64,000 nt of DNA from Francisella endosymbiont of Ornithodoros moubata (GTDB taxonomy: Bacteria; Pseudomonadota; Gammaproteobacteria; Francisellales; Francisellaceae): positions 248,001 through 312,000 of the forward strand of contig LVCE01000003.1 in the NCBI GenBank assembly GCA_002095075.2, written 5' to 3'. The notes under the pieces are model-generated. The model searched no databases, was not told the origin of the DNA, and worked only from the letters and a program-made list of their open reading frames with translations. The number at the start of each line of letters is the position of its first letter. The first letter of the stretch is position 1. Shown here piece by piece: positions 61,423 to 64,000 of this stretch. Both the position numbers and the translations under genes were made by a program.

Positions 61423-61671
61423 ATGAACAATAATGTAAAACAAATTTTAACTTCACTAACTCTTATCGCAATTACAGTATTATCATTTATCCTTTTTGCC
61501 CCTTTATTTATTTTTTTAATAATCTTTCTGATGATTTCTTTGTTTTTTATACGTAGAAAAATAATTAAAGAAAATCCGGAATTTTTCAGACAATATAAAA
61601 GCAAAAAAGGTAGAATTCTTGATCAAGAAGATGATGTTAATTTTGATAATTCAAGTCAAAAGTTAAGATAA
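61423..61671 (+). CDS. Small membrane protein upstream of mnmE
   Basis: An 82-residue protein with one or two hydrophobic segments (about residues 12-46) followed by a basic and then acidic cytosolic tail (KKGRILDQEDDVNFDNS). I do not recognise it. It ends two bases before the mnmE start, so the two are co-transcribed and probably coupled. It occupies the place that yidC often has before mnmE, but is far too small to be YidC. Divergent from hpf. Confidence 0.6.
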   Translation: MNNNVKQILTSLTLIAITVLSFILFAPLFIFLIIFLMISLFFIRRKIIKENPEFFRQYKSKKGRILDQEDDVNFDNSSQKLR

Positions 61672-61673
61672 AT

Positions 61674-63026
61674 ATGTATACAAAGGATACTATAGTTGCA
61701 TTAGCAACTCCTCAAGGTAATGGTGGTATAGGTATAGTTCGCATATCAGGGATAGATGCTCTAGCGATAGCTGAGAAACTTACTAAAAAACAGCTAAAGC
61801 CTCGTTATGCAACATTCTGTAATATTTATCATGATAGTGAAATGATAGACCATGGTATAGTAATATTCTTTAATGCGCCTTTTTCATATACAGGTGAAGA
61901 TGTTGTAGAAATACAGTCTCATGGTAATCCATTTATATTAAATTTGATTATCAAAGCGGCTCTTAATTGTGGTGCTAGGATGGCAAAGGCTGGAGAGTTT
62001 ACTGAAAGAGCATTTCTCAATAATAAAGTTGATCTGGCTCAAGCAGAAGCTGTTGCTGATATTATTAATGCATCATCAGAAATAGCAGCTAAGTCTGCAG
62101 CTAAATCACTTCAAGGAGATTTTTCTAAAGAAATAAACAATCTTCTAGAAAAACTTATCTACTTAAGAATGTATGTAGAGTCATCTATTGATTTTCCAGA
62201 GGAAGAAATAAACTTTTTAGAAGATCAGAAAATTCACACTAGTCTAGAAGAAATATACAAGGTTATTTTAGCGGTAAAAAATAGCTGTAAACAAGGTGTT
62301 ATCCTTGCTGAAGGAGTTACATTAATATTAGTTGGAAAACCAAATGCAGGTAAGTCAAGCATATTAAATGCTCTTGCAGGCAAAGAATCAGCAATTGTAA
62401 CATCAATCGCAGGTACAACTAGAGATATTGTCAAAGAACATATTCAAATAAATGGCGTCCCTATGCATATAATTGATACTGCAGGGTTACGCAACAGTGA
62501 TGATATCATTGAAAATGAAGGGATTAAAAGAGCTATCAATAAAATTCAAGAAGCTGATCAAGTGCTATTTGTAACTGATGACTATACAAGTAGTCAAGTT
62601 AAATTTAGTGATATAAAACAAATAATTCCTGAATTTTATGATCAAATTCCTAAATATATTGATATTACATATGTACATAATAAGATAGATCTTCTCAAAG
62701 AAATTCCACAAAACCATGACAATCATATATATATATCAGCTGAAAATAACATTGGCATTGATAAATTAAAACAACACATTCTAAATAAAATTGGCTATAC
62801 AAATCAAAATGAAAGTATTTATACCGCACGCGAAAGACATGTTACAGCGATAAACAATGCTTTTGAACATATTAAGCTTGCCAAAGAACAATTAGAACTT
62901 GGTAATGGCGAGCTTTTAGCTGAAGAGTTGTTAATTGTCCAAGAGTACCTTAATTCGATTACTGGTGAGTTTAGTTCAGATGATTTATTAGGCGAAATAT
63001 TCTCAAGTTTTTGTATTGGTAAGTAA
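61674..63026 (+). CDS. mnmE: tRNA modification GTPase MnmE
   Basis: A 450-residue MnmE (TrmE), which with MnmG adds carboxymethylaminomethyl to U34 of several tRNAs. The N-terminal folate-binding domain has DTIVALATPQGNGGIGIVRISG, GEDVVEIQSHGNPFIL, RMAKAGEFTERAFLNNKVDLAQAEAVADII. The G domain has GKPNAGKSS (near 221), TSIAGTTRDIV, DTAGLR. The protein ends in CIGK, the essential C-terminal C-x-G-K. Intact. Confidence 0.98.
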   Translation: MYTKDTIVALATPQGNGGIGIVRISGIDALAIAEKLTKKQLKPRYATFCNIYHDSEMIDHGIVIFFNAPFSYTGEDVVEIQSHGNPFILNLIIKAALNCGARMAKAGEFTERAFLNNKVDLAQAEAVADIINASSEIAAKSAAKSLQGDFSKEINNLLEKLIYLRMYVESSIDFPEEEINFLEDQKIHTSLEEIYKVILAVKNSCKQGVILAEGVTLILVGKPNAGKSSILNALAGKESAIVTSIAGTTRDIVKEHIQINGVPMHIIDTAGLRNSDDIIENEGIKRAINKIQEADQVLFVTDDYTSSQVKFSDIKQIIPEFYDQIPKYIDITYVHNKIDLLKEIPQNHDNHIYISAENNIGIDKLKQHILNKIGYTNQNESIYTARERHVTAINNAFEHIKLAKEQLELGNGELLAEELLIVQEYLNSITGEFSSDDLLGEIFSSFCIGK

Positions 63027-63056
63027 CTTATCTATTATGCTATTTACTAGTAATAG

Positions 63057-63235
63057 CTATTCATCCTCTAATTGTTGAACTCTAGATGGTTCTTGTTGTT
63101 GCATGTTTTTGCCATTAACTACTGAGTTGTTATTAACAAACTTATTTCCTCTAGTATTAAATGAATATCCAGCTACAATTGCATAGGAATTTGTTAAATA
63201 ATTATAACAACTAAAATTATTAATACCTTTCTCAT
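63057..63235 (-). pseudogene. Remnant of a small exported protein
   Basis: From ATG 63235 one frame gives MRKVLIILVVIII, a signal-like start, and then stops. A neighbouring frame is open for about 60 codons and reads NSYAIVAGYSFNTRGNKFVNNNSVVNGKNMQQQEPSRVQQLEDE to TAG. The two would join by a single frameshift into a protein of about 60 residues. No family is recognised. The low complexity and shortness make this tentative. Confidence 0.35.
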
Positions 63236-63351
63236 AGCAGTTAGTTACTCGTTGTTGTTTAGATTTTTATTATTACATTAAATTTAATTGGTTAAAAGAA
63301 TATTTCCTTAGTAATGATTTTTTGAAAACTATTATAAATATTACAAATTAT

Positions 63352-64000
63352 TTAAAACAATTTATCTTGTAAGCATACATCGACAAACTTAACAAACTCC
63401 CTTTATATAATTACTACGCACACCAGTAGCACATATCAAGTAAAAACTTGTTTTACCAAAATAATATTCACTTAAACTAGTTCTATATTTGCTTTACTAT
63501 CAGCAAAAATATATAAAACATTAATAATTCTGTTACATTTAGTTGCTAAGTTAATATTATAAATAGCATTATTAAGAAATAAATCAGCATTAATATTAAC
63601 TTCTTGACTAGAATATTATCTTGTTCTGAGAAACCCACCAAAATATTCTGACACTTATCTTTATCTATAAAGCCCACAATAATATGGTTTTCCAATTCCC
63701 TTATTATCTGAGGAATTCCCTTTTCTTGAATATATTTTTTAGAGACATAAAGCTTATTCCTAGCGTACAATTATTGGCTGTCGGTTTTCTGTCGTAATTG
63801 CTATATCTATATTATCTTTTACTAAATTCAACAGCTACTGCTGTATAACTAAATATTAGCTGCACATAAGGGTAAGAGTAGCGTGTATAAAATGTATCAA
63901 GCTTAGGAGCAAGAATATTATCAAAAAATAGTTTTGGTATCTCCACTCTTAAAATACCATTAACTTGTTTAGAATTATTAACCCATTTTTGAAGTATCAT
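63352..64000 (-). pseudogene. LysR-family regulator, decayed, 5' end outside window
   Basis: The effector-binding half of a LysR-type regulator reaches the right edge. Pieces in order: VNGILRVEIPKLFFDNILAPKLDTFYTRY (start of the effector domain), YPYVQLIFSYTAVAVEF, KLYVSKKYIQEKGIPQIIRELENH, INADLFLNNAIYNINLA, and the end LSEYYFGKTSFYLICATGVRSNYIK, followed by VKFVDVCLQDKLF and TAA. They lie in at least three frames. The DNA-binding domain is outside the window. Confidence 0.78.

Noticed and set aside
1-64000. CRISPR arrays, tRNA or rRNA genes, prophage or toxin-antitoxin modules
   Set aside because: I saw no regular spaced repeats, cloverleaf 3' motifs, rRNA-like GC-rich blocks or phage genes.

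Overview
The window is AT-rich gammaproteobacterial chromosome and belongs to the genus Francisella. The clearest markers are the mglA/mglB (sspA/sspB) pair behind rplM-rpsI, the grpE-dnaK-dnaJ block, an LPS-core/O-antigen-ligase cluster with GT8 and GT32 transferases, and lgt-thyA-serA-tilS behind rne. About 27 genes are visibly broken by frameshifts, in-frame stops or deletions, against roughly 45 intact ones. That load, together with an mglA product that seems to differ from the tularaemia strains I remember, suggests a host-restricted lineage such as a Francisella-like tick endosymbiont or F. persica. The genus is secure; the lineage is inference.

Layout. 0-4 kb: end of a LOG-family gene, two small unknown genes, a nonsense-inactivated gloA, a decayed HAD phosphatase, and queA. 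4-7 kb: the ubiquinone cluster ygfB-ubiH-ubiI read leftward. 7.2-9.6 kb: 6S RNA (ssrS) followed by ygfA, a BolA-family gene and two dedA paralogues. 9.8-12 kb: a leftward cysteine desulfurase, small partner and recO operon. 12.2-18.8 kb: rne, lgt, thyA, serA and tilS, nearly abutting. 18.8-21.6 kb: a dead POT peptide transporter and a dead choloylglycine-hydrolase-like amidase. 21.6-27.8 kb: surface polysaccharide genes (GT-B, GT8, GT32, O-antigen ligase) and darP. 27.9-32.4 kb: glyA, a large exported protein of unknown function with one TGA, and a wrecked FAD oxidase. 32.4-42.3 kb: bamD and rluD divergent, a Bax-like glucosaminidase wreck, a Mla-type lipid ABC operon in which only the mlaD-like gene is whole, broken DUF445 and rsmE, a POT remnant, and intact fadD. 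42.3-49.8 kb: an uninterrupted graveyard holding an AraC regulator, an EmrB/EmrA/NodT-type efflux system, nadE, an exported protein, a WrbA-like gene and a pirin. 49.9-58.2 kb: dnaJ, dnaK, grpE, mltA, a FAD oxidoreductase, rplM, rpsI, mglA and mglB, all intact. 58.2-64 kb: dead SSS symporter, rnhB and trmJ; intact ptsN, hpf, a small membrane protein and mnmE; and a dead LysR regulator at the right edge.

Taken together, translation, chaperone, envelope assembly (Lgt, BamD, O-antigen ligase, MltA), one-carbon metabolism (GlyA, ThyA, YgfA) and ubiquinone functions are kept. Transport, efflux, detoxification, local regulators and several RNA-maintenance enzymes are being lost. I saw no insertion sequence, tRNA, rRNA or CRISPR array. 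After pseudogenes are counted, no gene-free stretch exceeds about 300 bases.
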